Assembly (NCBI RefSeq): GCF_034064985.1
Contig: NZ_CP139249.1
Coordinates: forward strand, 1,674,001-1,738,000
Reading direction: 5' to 3'
Source: Acinetobacter pittii
GTDB lineage: Bacteria; Pseudomonadota; Gammaproteobacteria; Pseudomonadales; Moraxellaceae
Length of the DNA stretch: 64,000 nucleotides
A program made the position numbers and the translations under genes. Under the pieces are notes generated by a model that saw only the letters and a list, made by a program, of their open reading frames with translations, did no database searches and was not told the DNA's origin. Below, in pieces: positions 18,280-28,597 of the stretch (position 1 is the stretch's first letter; the number at the start of each line of letters is the position of its first letter).

Positions 18280-18593
18280 GGCGACATGGATGTTGCCTCG
18301 TTGCTCAGCACAACAGGGAAGTTGTGTCTGAGTAACAAAGGTTTTTGGTTACTTTTTAAAAAAGTGACACGAATTAGCTGGTGGCATCTGGCTTAAACAG
18401 ATAAGACCCCGTTGTGATGATTTATAAATTTTCATATCAACGGATAACATCACGGCTGCAATTTACTGTGATATCCGTAGGTCTGTTGCATAAGCGATAC
18501 CTTACTTTTGAAAGGTCAAAAGTAACAAAAAACCTTTGTTTAACAGAGGAGGCTTCCTTGCCTCCCTGTCCAACGGGCGACATCCATGTCGCC
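18280..18593. repeat. Long imperfect inverted repeat between catJ and catF
   Basis: The left arm (about 18280-18368) and right arm (about 18506-18593) are imperfect reverse complements. Both end in GGCGACATGGATG-type sequence and contain AGTAACAAAGGTTTTT-like and AAAAGTAAC-like tracts. The middle part holds a further hairpin around ACGGATA and TATCCGT. There is no open reading frame of protein-like composition. It fills the 18221-18639 spacer and looks like a non-coding dispersed repeat or MITE-like element. Similar elements occur between Acinetobacter genes, from memory. Confidence 0.65.
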
Positions 18594-18639
18594 TGTCACC
18601 ATAGTGAATACTGTGTAATAGATTTTTGCTATGCAAACC

Positions 18640-19293
18640 TTACCCTTGAGTCGCATCAATCAAAGTTGCACCCGTTAAAGCCTGTAACTCATCAAAGCTA
18701 AGACCTTCCACTTTCTCAATCACCTTCAAACCATCTTTGGTCACGTCAATCACACAAAGATCGGTGTAAATACGGTCAACACATTTTTTACCCGTAACTG
18801 GATAAGTTAGCTCAGCCACAATCTTCGGCTCACCTTGCTTGGTCACATGATCTGTAGTGATAAATACTTTCTTGGCACCCACAGCTAAATCCATCGCACC
18901 ACCCACAGCAGGAATCGCATCGGGTGCACCTGTATGCCAGTTGGCCAAGTCACCATTCGCTGCCACCTGAAATGCACCGAGTACTGCAATATCAAGGTGA
19001 CCGCCACGCATCATGGCAAATGAGTCGCCATGATGGAAAAAGCTACCACCTTCAAGCATGGTCACAAACTCTTTACCCGCATTAATCAGTTCAGGATCTT
19101 CTTCACCTGCAGCTGGCGGTGGGCCAAAAGCCAATAGGCCATTTTCAGAATGAAGAAAAATATCTTTGTCATTCGGTAAGTAACTAGCGATCTTGGTTGG
19201 TAAGCCAATGCCTAGGTTTACATAGGCGCCATCTGGAATATCTTGTGCCACACGTTGTGCAATCTGGTCACGGCTGAGTTTCTGGTAGCTCAT
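18640..19293 (-). CDS. catJ: 3-oxoadipate CoA-transferase subunit B
   Basis: This is the 217-residue beta subunit of the succinyl-CoA:3-oxoadipate transferase. The catalytic glutamate lies in HSENGLLAFGP near residue 50, and GGAMDLAVGAKKVF is typical of the subunit. It starts 18 bases after catI with AAGGAG upstream. With CatI it activates 3-oxoadipate to the CoA ester used by CatF. The structured spacer begins right after its stop. Confidence 0.93.
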   Translation of the reverse strand: MSYQKLSRDQIAQRVAQDIPDGAYVNLGIGLPTKIASYLPNDKDIFLHSENGLLAFGPPPAAGEEDPELINAGKEFVTMLEGGSFFHHGDSFAMMRGGHLDIAVLGAFQVAANGDLANWHTGAPDAIPAVGGAMDLAVGAKKVFITTDHVTKQGEPKIVAELTYPVTGKKCVDRIYTDLCVIDVTKDGLKVIEKVEGLSFDELQALTGATLIDATQG

Positions 19294-19311
19294 GTTATTT
19301 CTCCTTATTGC

Positions 19312-19983
19312 TTACTGTGCTGGCGCTACTTGTACAACGTGCTGTACAAAAATACCTGGGGTGATGATGTGCTCTGGGTCTAAACCACCTAGCTCAACCA
19401 CTTCAGAAACCTGAGCAATAGTGACATCAGCAGCCATCGCCATAATTGGGCCAAAGTTACGTGCAGATTTACGGTAAACCAGATTGCCCCAGCGATCGCC
19501 CTTGTAGGCTTTAATCAAGGCAAAGTCCGCCTTGATCGGATACTCAAGTACGTAATCTTTACCATCAATCTCACGGGTTTCTTTACCTTCAGCTAAAAGT
19601 GTCCCAAAGCCTGTTGGGGTAAATACAGCACCTAGCCCCATACCAGCTGCCTGAATACGACACGCCAGATTACCTTGTGGTACCACTTCAAGCTCGACCT
19701 TTCCGGCACGGTACAGTTCATCAAATACATAAGAATCTGACTGACGTGGGAAAGAGCAAATCACTTTTTTAACTGAACCAGCCTTAAGCAGTTTCGCCAG
19801 ACCATAATCGCCATTACCGGCATTGTTGCTGACAATGGTTAAATCTTTAACACCGAGTTCAATAAGACCATCAATGAGTTCAGCGGGTTGTCCTGCGGTA
19901 CCAAAACCACCAATCAGAATGGTCGCACCATCTTTAATCTGCGATAGAACCTCGCTTAGTGAGGACTTACTTTTGTCAATCAT
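19312..19983 (-). CDS. catI: 3-oxoadipate CoA-transferase subunit A
   Basis: This is the 223-residue alpha subunit. The CoA-binding signature GGFGTAGQPAELI lies near residue 22, with NNAGNGDYGL near 53. It forms a heteromer with CatJ. A 135-base gap with two hairpins separates it from catA upstream, so it may be partly uncoupled from catBCA. Confidence 0.93.
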   Translation of the reverse strand: MIDKSKSSLSEVLSQIKDGATILIGGFGTAGQPAELIDGLIELGVKDLTIVSNNAGNGDYGLAKLLKAGSVKKVICSFPRQSDSYVFDELYRAGKVELEVVPQGNLACRIQAAGMGLGAVFTPTGFGTLLAEGKETREIDGKDYVLEYPIKADFALIKAYKGDRWGNLVYRKSARNFGPIMAMAADVTIAQVSEVVELGGLDPEHIITPGIFVQHVVQVAPAQ

Positions 19984-20016
19984 GTGAGAAACCTTAGAGC
20001 ATGAGGTAACGTGATG

Positions 20017-20107
20017 TTATTACTACCGCTAAAAATTTATTTAAATTCTTAATGGTAGTAATAAATGGAATAAATTTTGTGAGTCAAAAGCGAACTTTTA
20101 ACTCACA
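20017..20107 (-). promoter_or_regulatory. Two hairpins between catA and catI
   Basis: TTATTACTACC (20017-20027) pairs perfectly with GGTAGTAATAA (20054-20064). TGTGAGT-CAAAAG (from 20078) pairs with CTTTT-AACTCACA (to 20107) with one mismatch. On the minus strand the second lies directly after the catA stop. They could attenuate or process the transcript between catA and catIJ. Confidence 0.5.
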
Positions 20108-20118
20108 TACACTTTCAA

Positions 20119-21039
20119 TTAAGCGCTAGCGCGACGACGTTCAACTTCAGTTGAAGGAGCGGCAGCAGCATCTTTAACAAGTTCGATGTTAAATGTGATG
20201 TGTTTGAAAGCATGATCTAAACCACGGCGTTGAATTTCAGCTGGGTCAGTTACATCAACTGCTGTTGCAACTAAGCCGTCACGAGTTGCGAAAGCAAAGT
20301 CGTCCCATAAGTACTCATCACCCTCAATGTTGAATTGAGTAGTCAGCTTGCGGTAACCCGGTGCAGAAACGAAGTAATGAACGTGAGATGGACGGTTACC
20401 ATGACGGCCTAATTTGTTAAGAAGGGCCTGAGTTGTACCTTCTGGCGGGCAACCATAACCTACAGGCATAGTTGTTAATGCAACATACTTACCATCAGCA
20501 TCAGTCAAGATAGTACGACGTAAGTTGAAGTCAGATTGAGACTTATCAAAGAATGAATAGTTACCTAAACTGTTAGCATGCCATACTTCAACTTTGGCAT
20601 TTTCAATGATATTGCCATCAGTATCAGTTACTTTTCCTTCAATAATTAAGGTATCGATTTTGCCTGTTTCAGTACCATCATCCATACGCGCAAAACCAAC
20701 AGATTCAGGTGCACCCGCTACATAAAGTGGGCCTTCGATGGTACGCGGTGTGCCACCCGTAACACCAGCTTTGGCATCTGCTTCATCTGCACGTAAGTCA
20801 AGGTAATGTTCAAGACCTAAGCCTGCTGCCAAAAGACCAAGTTCATTTGCTTGACCTGCATCCGTAAAATATTCCAAACCTTTCCATACTTCTGAAGGTT
20901 GGATGTCTAAGTCTTCGATGGCTTGAAATAAATCCCCAAGAAGGCGCACCACAATTTGTTGAACACGTGCATCAACTTCGCCTTTTGCAGTGTCGACATT
21001 CATTTGTTTTACAAGCGCATCAATTTGTTGACGGTTCAT
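20119..21039 (-). CDS. catA: Catechol 1,2-dioxygenase
   Basis: This 306-residue intradiol dioxygenase cleaves catechol to cis,cis-muconate. The non-haem Fe(III) ligands are visible as Tyr in GNYSFF, Tyr in PVGYGCPPEG and the two His of SHVHYF. The N-terminal helical linker that forms the dimer is present. CTTAAGGAGC before the ATG gives a strong start. It sits inside the operon after catC. In A. baylyi ADP1 catA is transcribed apart from catBCIJFD, so this order is a difference between species. It is the entry point for catechol from the iac pathway. Confidence 0.95.
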   Translation of the reverse strand: MNRQQIDALVKQMNVDTAKGEVDARVQQIVVRLLGDLFQAIEDLDIQPSEVWKGLEYFTDAGQANELGLLAAGLGLEHYLDLRADEADAKAGVTGGTPRTIEGPLYVAGAPESVGFARMDDGTETGKIDTLIIEGKVTDTDGNIIENAKVEVWHANSLGNYSFFDKSQSDFNLRRTILTDADGKYVALTTMPVGYGCPPEGTTQALLNKLGRHGNRPSHVHYFVSAPGYRKLTTQFNIEGDEYLWDDFAFATRDGLVATAVDVTDPAEIQRRGLDHAFKHITFNIELVKDAAAAPSTEVERRRASA

Positions 21040-21199
21040 ACTAAAGCTCCTTAAGTATGCAATACGGTTTTGGGTGGCAGCGTTGCGGGCATTTTATTTT
21101 GCTAGCGAATGGTTGCTGCCACGTTCCTTGTTACCTTCTGAATAATCTGCTTGGTTTTTAAATGGACTTCAGAGATCGCATTTAAAAAATTCTTTCTAT

Positions 21200-21490
21200 T
21201 TACGAATCATCATCACGAACAGAAGATGGATGACGGTTAAGTGCCATCACTTCAATGTCCATGTATGGATAGAGAGGTAAACCTTGTAAAATATTGTGCA
21301 ATTCTTCATTGCTCTCGACATCAAAAATACTAATGTTTGAGTATTGGCCTGTAATACGCCAGATGTGGCGCCATTTACCTTGTCGCTGTAAGTCTTGCGA
21401 ATAGGCTTTTTCAACAGCCTTAATTTCATTCGCTTTGTCGGCTGGCATATCAAGTGGAATATGCACATCCATACGTACATGAAATAACAT
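21200..21490 (-). CDS. catC: Muconolactone isomerase
   Basis: This 96-residue protein converts muconolactone to the enol-lactone. MLFHVRMDVHIP at the start and the size match the decameric CatC family. AAGGAG lies upstream of the ATG. It lies between catB and catA with 23 bases to catB. A 160-base gap to catA shows no obvious gene. Confidence 0.93.
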   Translation of the reverse strand: MLFHVRMDVHIPLDMPADKANEIKAVEKAYSQDLQRQGKWRHIWRITGQYSNISIFDVESNEELHNILQGLPLYPYMDIEVMALNRHPSSVRDDDS

Positions 21491-21513
21491 GGGAAACTCC
21501 TTATCCTGTTGCC

Positions 21514-22620
21514 TTAACGACGTAACTTTTCAACTTTATCTTCATCAATTTCAATGCCTAAGCCCGGAGCCGTTGGCAAGTGCAATTCAAAGTTTTCGTA
21601 ACGTAGTGGCTCTTTTAAAATTTCTTCGGTAAGCAATAACGGACCAAATAATTCAGTACCAAACGCTAATGTTTCAAAGGTTGCAAACGCATGAGCAGAA
21701 GCCATGCTACCTACAGGGCCTTCAAGCATAGTGCCGCCATAAAGATCAATTCCAGCTAAGCCTGCAATTTTGGCTACTTCACATGCTTCGATCAGACCAC
21801 CAGACTGTTCAATTTTTACGGCAAATACATCTGCACCATGACTTTTTGCAATACGGTATGCGCTGTCGGGACCAGTTAAAGCTTCATCTGCCATAATTGC
21901 GACATCAAAACGCTGTGTTAGGCGCGCAAGAGCTTCAGTGTTCTGAATAGCACAAGGCTGTTCAATTAAATCAATCCCGCCATCTTGTAGCTGTTGAATA
22001 CCTTGAATACATTCCAGCTCTGACCATGCACGATTTACGTCAACACGTACACTAATATCTGCACCGAGTGCTTTTTTAATTGCAATCACATGATCAACAT
22101 CGTGTTGCAAAGGGCGTGAACCAATTTTGAGTTTGAACGTGTTATGGCGTTTTAACTCAATCATTTTTCGAGCTTCAGCAATATCTTTTTCTGTGTCACC
22201 AGACGCGAGCGTCCAAAGTACAGGTAAACTATCACGCAGACGGCCGCCTAAAACTTCACTTAACGGCACGCCTAAACGTTTTGCCTGAATATCAAGTAGA
22301 GCAGTCTGAATGGCACATTTCGCGAAACGGTTACCATTAATATTTTTTCGAATCAGTTTTAGTGTTTGAGCAACGTTTAAATCTTTAACTGATGCGAGTA
22401 ATGGTGCAAAGTAAGTATCAATATTGGCTTTGACACTTTCAGGACTTTCTTCACCATAGTTCAGTCCACCAATGGTGGTCGCTTCACCCCAACCTACAAT
22501 ACCATCCGTGGTCGTAATTTTAACGAGCACCAAAGTCTGAGTACGCATGGTAGTCACAGACAACTGGTGAGGACGGATAGTTGGAATATCCACAAGTATG
22601 GTTTCTATGGTTCTATACAT
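21514..22620 (-). CDS. catB: cis,cis-Muconate cycloisomerase
   Basis: This 368-residue enolase-superfamily enzyme cyclises muconate to muconolactone. The KxK motif is FKLKIG near residue 167. Metal ligands are expected at DVN, EQP and DEA, all visible, and the second catalytic lysine lies in FAVKIEQSGG. It is the first gene of the operon and is transcribed divergently from catM across a 100-base control region. Confidence 0.95.
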   Translation of the reverse strand: MYRTIETILVDIPTIRPHQLSVTTMRTQTLVLVKITTTDGIVGWGEATTIGGLNYGEESPESVKANIDTYFAPLLASVKDLNVAQTLKLIRKNINGNRFAKCAIQTALLDIQAKRLGVPLSEVLGGRLRDSLPVLWTLASGDTEKDIAEARKMIELKRHNTFKLKIGSRPLQHDVDHVIAIKKALGADISVRVDVNRAWSELECIQGIQQLQDGGIDLIEQPCAIQNTEALARLTQRFDVAIMADEALTGPDSAYRIAKSHGADVFAVKIEQSGGLIEACEVAKIAGLAGIDLYGGTMLEGPVGSMASAHAFATFETLAFGTELFGPLLLTEEILKEPLRYENFELHLPTAPGLGIEIDEDKVEKLRR

Positions 22621-22649
22621 GAAGTTTCAACTATTTCAAACTTGTTTAC

Positions 22650-22664
22650 ATACCATAGAAGAAT
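22650..22664 (-). promoter_or_regulatory. Imperfect CatM site near catB
   Basis: ATAC-N7-GAAT matches the CatM/BenM consensus ATAC-N7-GTAT at seven of eight positions. It lies 30 bases upstream of catB, where a secondary site overlapping the promoter is expected. Confidence 0.5.
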
Positions 22665-22701
22665 GTAATAGCCTAAAATAGATATAGAACGGTATTTTAA
22701 G

Positions 22702-23635
<934 letters not shown>

Positions 23636-23716
23636 CTTTTTAATACGTTTTAAATTGAATTATCATGTTATTTTAAAACTTTAAACCTATAGGTAATATG
23701 TAAAAGGAATTATTGA

Positions 23717-24511
23717 ATGAGAAAAATTTTAGGGATAGCTTCACTTATTATGTCTACTGGTGTTGTACATGCTGAACAATTAAATGAACAAGAAAAAATT
23801 TCTCCGTATAGTGCGAATATTACTTTTGCTAGCCAATACATTTCACGTGGTTTTCAACAAACTTGGGGCAAGCCTGCATTACAAATTGGTCTAGATTATG
23901 CAAATCCGAATGGATTATTTGTGGGAACTTGGGCCTCGAATGTAAGTTCTAACTATTTGCGAGATGCTTCAGTTGAGTGGGATGTTTATGCAGGTTATAT
24001 CAAAACTTTCGATAAGTTTTCGGCCGGAATGACGGTTTTTTATTACTACTATCCGGGAGCTGAAAGCACGCCTGAAACGGGGAATACAAGCTATAACTAT
24101 GGAGAAATTGTGCCTCAAATTGGTTATGGACCTTTGACTCTTAAATATTATATTACCTATACCCCAGATTATGCAGGCTATAACTCCGATACGATGGGTG
24201 GCCCAGCAGGTAAACGTTCACGAGGAACAACTTATTTAGACTTAACTTTTACTCAGCCTATCAATGAGTCTTGGACTTTTAGTGCTCACTATGGTTATGA
24301 AAAAATTAAAAATTTTTCGGAAGCTAATTTTCAGGATATGAAAGTCGAGCTGATTAAAGATTTAGGGGATGGCTGGACTACTGGCTTAGCCTATACTAAA
24401 GCCTGGGATAAAGATGGGTTTTATAAGAAATATACTAATGGTGAACCCGATGCACCAATTTCAAACCCGATTGATTCGACATTTACTGTCTCAGTTAAAA
24501 AAGTATTCTAA
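23717..24511 (+). CDS. TorF-family outer-membrane protein
   Basis: The protein has 264 residues. A signal peptide ends at VHA/EQL near residue 19, followed by beta-strand-rich sequence. SANITFASQYISRGF near residue 33 and the repeated Gly/Tyr patterns match the TorF family of putative porins, and the end (VSVKKVF) is a typical barrel terminus. It lies 81 bases after catM on the same strand, possibly as a separate unit. What it transports is unknown. Confidence 0.75.
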   Translation: MRKILGIASLIMSTGVVHAEQLNEQEKISPYSANITFASQYISRGFQQTWGKPALQIGLDYANPNGLFVGTWASNVSSNYLRDASVEWDVYAGYIKTFDKFSAGMTVFYYYYPGAESTPETGNTSYNYGEIVPQIGYGPLTLKYYITYTPDYAGYNSDTMGGPAGKRSRGTTYLDLTFTQPINESWTFSAHYGYEKIKNFSEANFQDMKVELIKDLGDGWTTGLAYTKAWDKDGFYKKYTNGEPDAPISNPIDSTFTVSVKKVF

Positions 24512-24523
24512 TTTATAAATAAA

Positions 24524-24559
24524 AAAGCCTGATGACTTTATTTTGAATAATCAGGCTTT
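24524..24559. terminator. Bidirectional terminator
   Basis: AAAGCCTGAT (24524-24533) pairs with ATCAGGCTTT (24550-24559), with A/T runs on both sides. It lies between two convergent genes. Confidence 0.8.
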
Positions 24560-24579
24560 AAATAGAAAATATATAAAAA

Positions 24580-25296
24580 TTATTTTTTAATTAAATCGTA
24601 AGCCATTTTGGTGTCGTCCAGCTGAACAAGTGAAGCATGCCGAGCAGAAAGCGGATCTTTATTTTCAATTGCAGTTAAAATCGCTTTATGTCTAGGTAAC
24701 GAATGGCCTTGTAAATTTGGGCGTAGACTGGTGACTTGAATGGATTGTTGTAAAGGTAAAACCAGCATTTTTGACATATAAGCCAATAAGTCATTATGCG
24801 TTGCTTTAGCAATTGCTAAGTGAAACTGGATATCGGGTTCTATAAACTCTTCAACTGTTGTCGCTTTTTCCATCCCATCATAGGCATGTTTAATGCGTTC
24901 AATATCTTCTTCGTTTGCCGTACTTGCCGCAATATAAGCCAGTTCTGGTTCCAAAACGCGTCGTACAGTAGAAAGGGTTTTAAAAAACTCATGTTCAGGC
25001 GTCGTTTGAATCAACCAAAATAATACATCCGGATCGAGTAAATGCCACTCTTCTTTAGGCCTCACCACCGTCCCAATTTTGGGTCTTGAGTAAGTTAAAC
25101 CTTTAGCGTTTAAAACACGGATTGCTTCGCGAAAGACAGGACGGCTGACTTTATATTCCTCACATAAATCAACTTCACTCGGGAGTTTTTCATTTTCTGA
25201 GATTTCACCAGAAACAATTTTTAATCCCAATTGTTGAACAATTAATGCATGTTGGCTTTTGCTTGGAATAGGATTTTTATAGTCAGCTTTACTCAT
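24580..25296 (-). CDS. GntR/FadR-family regulator of the sugar-acid module
   Basis: The protein has 238 residues. The N-terminal winged helix (residues 15-80: LPSEVDLCEEYKVSRPVFREAIRVL) is followed by an FCD ligand domain with the metal-binding Asp/His pattern (EPDIQFHLAIA, then HKAI near 205). It lies 83 bases downstream of the dehydratase on the same strand, in the usual position of a substrate-specific repressor. The GT-N3-AC core of the two palindromes at 27128 and 27201 is the FadR-type operator form. Confidence 0.85.
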   Translation of the reverse strand: MSKADYKNPIPSKSQHALIVQQLGLKIVSGEISENEKLPSEVDLCEEYKVSRPVFREAIRVLNAKGLTYSRPKIGTVVRPKEEWHLLDPDVLFWLIQTTPEHEFFKTLSTVRRVLEPELAYIAASTANEEDIERIKHAYDGMEKATTVEEFIEPDIQFHLAIAKATHNDLLAYMSKMLVLPLQQSIQVTSLRPNLQGHSLPRHKAILTAIENKDPLSARHASLVQLDDTKMAYDLIKK

Positions 25297-25379
25297 ATTT
25301 CACTATTACGACATGTTGAATATCCTATGGTATAGATGACCTTGTGTTTTAACAAGATCATCTTTTTCAAGAATAAATA

Positions 25380-27113
25380 TTAATGGGAATGGCGTGGAAC
25401 TTCTGAGCCTCGGCAACCGACCAAGAAATCAAAATCACAACCTTCGTCTGCTTGTAGAACATGTTCTACATAGAGTTTGCGGTAGCCGCCAATAAAACTT
25501 GGCGGTGCTGGAGGCGCTAAATTCTCAAGACGTTGTTTAAGTTCTTCATCACTCACTTCTAGGTGAAGTTTTCCTGCATAGGCATCGAGTTCAATAAAGT
25601 CACCATTTTGAACTACGGCTAAAGGCCCGCCTGCCATGGCTTCTGGGGCAACATGTAAAACGACCGTGCCATACGCTGTTCCACTCATACGTGCGTCTGA
25701 AATACGGACCATGTCTGTAATGCCTTTAGCTAAAACCTTTGGAGGCAATCCCATGTTACCCACTTCTGCCATGCCCGGGTAGCCTTTAGGACCAGCATTT
25801 TTCATCACAAGAATACAAGTTTCATCGACATCAAGATCTGGGTCATTAATGCGGGCTTTATAATCATCGAAGTTTTCAAATACGATTGCACGACCGCGGT
25901 GTTTCATCAGTTCCGGTGTTGCGGCAGATGGTTTAAGCACCGCACCTTTAGGCGCTAAATTACCGCGTAAAATACACATACCGCCATCTTGTCGAATTGG
26001 GTTATCTATTTTCCGAATCACTTCATCGTTATAAATAGGTGATTGATGGCAGTTTTCCCAAATGGTTTGACCGTTTACGGTTAAAGCCTGTGGATGTGGC
26101 AAAAGATTGGCTTCACCCATGCGACGAATCACGGCTGGCAAGCCGCCGCTATAATAGAACTCTTCCATTAAAAAACGGCCTGAAGGTTGTAAGTCAACAA
26201 TGGTTGGCATGCCGCGGCCAACACGGTTCCAGTCATCAAGTTGTAAATCAACCCCAATGCGTCCAGCAATTGCTTTTAAATGAATCACGGCATTGGTTGA
26301 ACCGCCAATAGCTGCATTGACTTTAATCGCATTTTCGAAAGCTTCTTTGGTTAAGATTTTAGAAAGGCGTAAATCTTCATGAACCATGTCAACAATACGC
26401 ATGCCAGAAAGATGAGCCAACACATAACGGCGCGAATCTACCGCTGGAATGGCTGCATTGTGTGGTAAAGAAGTGCCTAGGGCTTCAGCCATACACGCCA
26501 TTGTAGAAGCCGTGCCCATGGTATTACATGTACCAGCTGAGCGTGACATACCAGATTCGGCAGACAGAAATTCATTTAAATCAATTTTGCCTGCTTTGAG
26601 TTCTTCATGCATTTGCCAAACGATTGTACCTGCACCAATGTCTTTACCTTTGTGCTTACCGTTAAGCATAGGTCCACCAGTCACTACAATGGCAGGAATA
26701 TCACAGCTTGCAGCACCCATTAATAGTGCAGGGGTGGTTTTGTCACAACCTGTCAGTAACACCACACCGTCAATAGGGTTACCTCGAATCGCTTCTTCGA
26801 CATCCATACTGGCTAAGTTACGGGTAAACATGGCGGTAGGACGCAAATTCGACTCACCATTTGAGAACACTGGAAACTCAACAGGGTAGCCGCCCGCTTC
26901 TAAAATCCCTTTTTTTACATGTTCTGCAATTTTTCGAAAATGCGCATTACATGGGGTGAGTTCAGACCACGTATTACAAATTCCAATAATCGGTTTGCCT
27001 TGAAACTCATGATCTGGAATTCCTTGGTTCTTCATCCAGCTGCGATACATAAAGCCATTTTTATCCGTTGTACCAAACCAGGCAGCCGAACGAAGAACTT
27101 GTTTGTTATTCAT
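25380..27113 (-). CDS. IlvD/Edd-family sugar-acid dehydratase, probably pentonate
   Basis: This 577-residue [2Fe-2S] dehydratase converts an aldonate to a 2-keto-3-deoxy acid. The cluster cysteines are C55 (ELTPCNAH), C123 (TGCDKTTP) and C196 (AGTCNTMG). Their spacing of 68 and 73 residues is that of L-arabonate and D-xylonate dehydratases. The C-terminal GCRGSEVPRHSH is also typical of pentonate enzymes. It is divergent from an MFS transporter and in a module with an FAH-family enzyme and a 2-oxoglutarate-semialdehyde dehydrogenase. I infer a pentonate, but the stereochemistry cannot be read. Confidence 0.85.
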   Translation of the reverse strand: MNNKQVLRSAAWFGTTDKNGFMYRSWMKNQGIPDHEFQGKPIIGICNTWSELTPCNAHFRKIAEHVKKGILEAGGYPVEFPVFSNGESNLRPTAMFTRNLASMDVEEAIRGNPIDGVVLLTGCDKTTPALLMGAASCDIPAIVVTGGPMLNGKHKGKDIGAGTIVWQMHEELKAGKIDLNEFLSAESGMSRSAGTCNTMGTASTMACMAEALGTSLPHNAAIPAVDSRRYVLAHLSGMRIVDMVHEDLRLSKILTKEAFENAIKVNAAIGGSTNAVIHLKAIAGRIGVDLQLDDWNRVGRGMPTIVDLQPSGRFLMEEFYYSGGLPAVIRRMGEANLLPHPQALTVNGQTIWENCHQSPIYNDEVIRKIDNPIRQDGGMCILRGNLAPKGAVLKPSAATPELMKHRGRAIVFENFDDYKARINDPDLDVDETCILVMKNAGPKGYPGMAEVGNMGLPPKVLAKGITDMVRISDARMSGTAYGTVVLHVAPEAMAGGPLAVVQNGDFIELDAYAGKLHLEVSDEELKQRLENLAPPAPPSFIGGYRKLYVEHVLQADEGCDFDFLVGCRGSEVPRHSH

Positions 27114-27127
27114 ACAAATTTCCCTAT

Positions 27128-27140
27128 ATAGTATTACTAT
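27128..27140. promoter_or_regulatory. FadR-type palindrome, copy 1
   Basis: ATAGTATTACTAT is a perfect palindrome with the GT-N3-AC core. It lies 15 bases upstream of the dehydratase start. Confidence 0.7.
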
Positions 27141-27200
27141 TAGAATTAATTAAATTAAAAATACACCATAAATTTTATTTTTAAAAGGTTTGAAATTTAA

Positions 27201-27213
27201 ATAGTATTACTAT
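27201..27213. promoter_or_regulatory. FadR-type palindrome, copy 2
   Basis: An identical ATAGTATTACTAT lies 73 bp from the first copy and 70 bases upstream of the MFS start, so one regulator could control both divergent units. Confidence 0.7.
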
Positions 27214-27282
27214 ATTTTAAATTGAAAGGATAATTTACGAGCAAGATGCTCTATAAGTAAATAATAGGAAATGGAGTCGAAC

Positions 27283-28587
27283 ATGGATTTCGAAAAGGAT
27301 GTAATACGGACGGTCACGTTTAAGCTGATACCTGCATTAGTCATACTATATCTGGTGGCATATATTGATCGGGCCGCTGTCGGGTTCGCTCATTTGCATA
27401 TGGGTGCCGATGTAGGAATTGGTGATGCTGCCTATGGTCTAGGAGCTGGCTTATTTTTTATTGGATATTTTCTTTTTGAAGTTCCAAGTAATTTGCTTTT
27501 AGACAAATTTGGTGCTCGTAAATGGTTTACCCGCATTTTATTAACATGGGGCCTCATCACCATGGCCATGGCGCTTATTCAAGGCCCTAAAAGTTTTTAT
27601 CTCTTAAGGTTTTTACTAGGTGTAGCAGAGGCGGGTTTTTTTCCTGGTGTTTTATACCTAATTACACAGTGGTATCCGGTGCGACATCGCGGAAAAATCA
27701 TGGGAATGTTTGTGCTTTCACAACCCATTGCCATGATGATTGCAGGGCCTTTAGCTGGTCTATTACTTGGAATGGATGGCATTGCAAACTTACATGGTTG
27801 GCAATGGTTATTCATTGCAGTCGGCTTACCTGCGGTTTTATTGGCTTTACCGACATTTCTCTGGTTACCTGATAACATTGATAAAGTGAAATGGTTAAGC
27901 ATTGAACAAAAACAATGGCTTAAAAATGAACTTGTTAAAGATGAAGCCGAATATGACCAAACCCGACATGCCAATCCACTACATGCTTTAAAAGACAAAC
28001 GCGTACTTTTATTGGCATTGTATTACCTACCAGTGACTTTAAGTATTTACGGTTTAAATCTCTGGTTGCCTTCTATTATCAAGCAATTTGGAGGCGGTAC
28101 TGATCTTCAAATTGGGTTCTTATCTAGCATTCCCTACGTTTTTGGAATTATTGGACTCCTCATTATTCCGCGTAGTACTGACCGCCTGAACGATCGTTAC
28201 GGACACTTAAGTTTTCTCTACGCCCTAGGCGCTTGTGCAATGTTTTTAAGTGGTTGGCTAAATTCTCCAGTTATGCAGTTGGCTGCTTTGGCCGTGGTTG
28301 CGTTCTGTCTATTTTCATCAACTGCTGTGTTTTGGACATTACCGGGCCGTTTCTTAACAGGCGCAAGTGCAGCGGCTGGCATTGCCTTAATTAATTCTGT
28401 CGGAAATTTAGGTGGCTATGTCGGGCCATTTGGCATCGGACTTTTAAAAGAATACACAGGAAATATGGCTGCTGGTTTGTATTTCTTATCTATCGTTATG
28501 CTTTTTGGCCTGATTTTGACTTACATCGTCTATGCCAAGCTCGAACGTCAAAAAACACAAACAGTGAATATTCAAAAGCCTTTGTAA
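27283..28587 (+). CDS. MFS sugar-acid transporter (ACS family)
   Basis: This membrane protein of about 434 residues has some 12 predicted segments. AYIDRAAVGFAHLHM near the N-terminus, the loop motif LDKFGARKW and LLGVAEAGFFPGVLY are typical of the anion:cation symporter group that includes glucarate, galactonate and tartrate carriers. GGAG six bases before ATG 27283 supports this start over the one at 27271. It is divergent from the dehydratase and leads the operon with the next two enzymes, so it probably imports the same aldonate. Confidence 0.85.
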   Translation: MDFEKDVIRTVTFKLIPALVILYLVAYIDRAAVGFAHLHMGADVGIGDAAYGLGAGLFFIGYFLFEVPSNLLLDKFGARKWFTRILLTWGLITMAMALIQGPKSFYLLRFLLGVAEAGFFPGVLYLITQWYPVRHRGKIMGMFVLSQPIAMMIAGPLAGLLLGMDGIANLHGWQWLFIAVGLPAVLLALPTFLWLPDNIDKVKWLSIEQKQWLKNELVKDEAEYDQTRHANPLHALKDKRVLLLALYYLPVTLSIYGLNLWLPSIIKQFGGGTDLQIGFLSSIPYVFGIIGLLIIPRSTDRLNDRYGHLSFLYALGACAMFLSGWLNSPVMQLAALAVVAFCLFSSTAVFWTLPGRFLTGASAAAGIALINSVGNLGGYVGPFGIGLLKEYTGNMAAGLYFLSIVMLFGLILTYIVYAKLERQKTQTVNIQKPL

Positions 28588-28597
28588 GGAATAAAAC

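Noticed and set aside
18414..18701. Small open frame in the catJ-catF spacer
   Set aside because: It runs through the inverted repeat and into catJ on the opposite strand and has no protein-like character.
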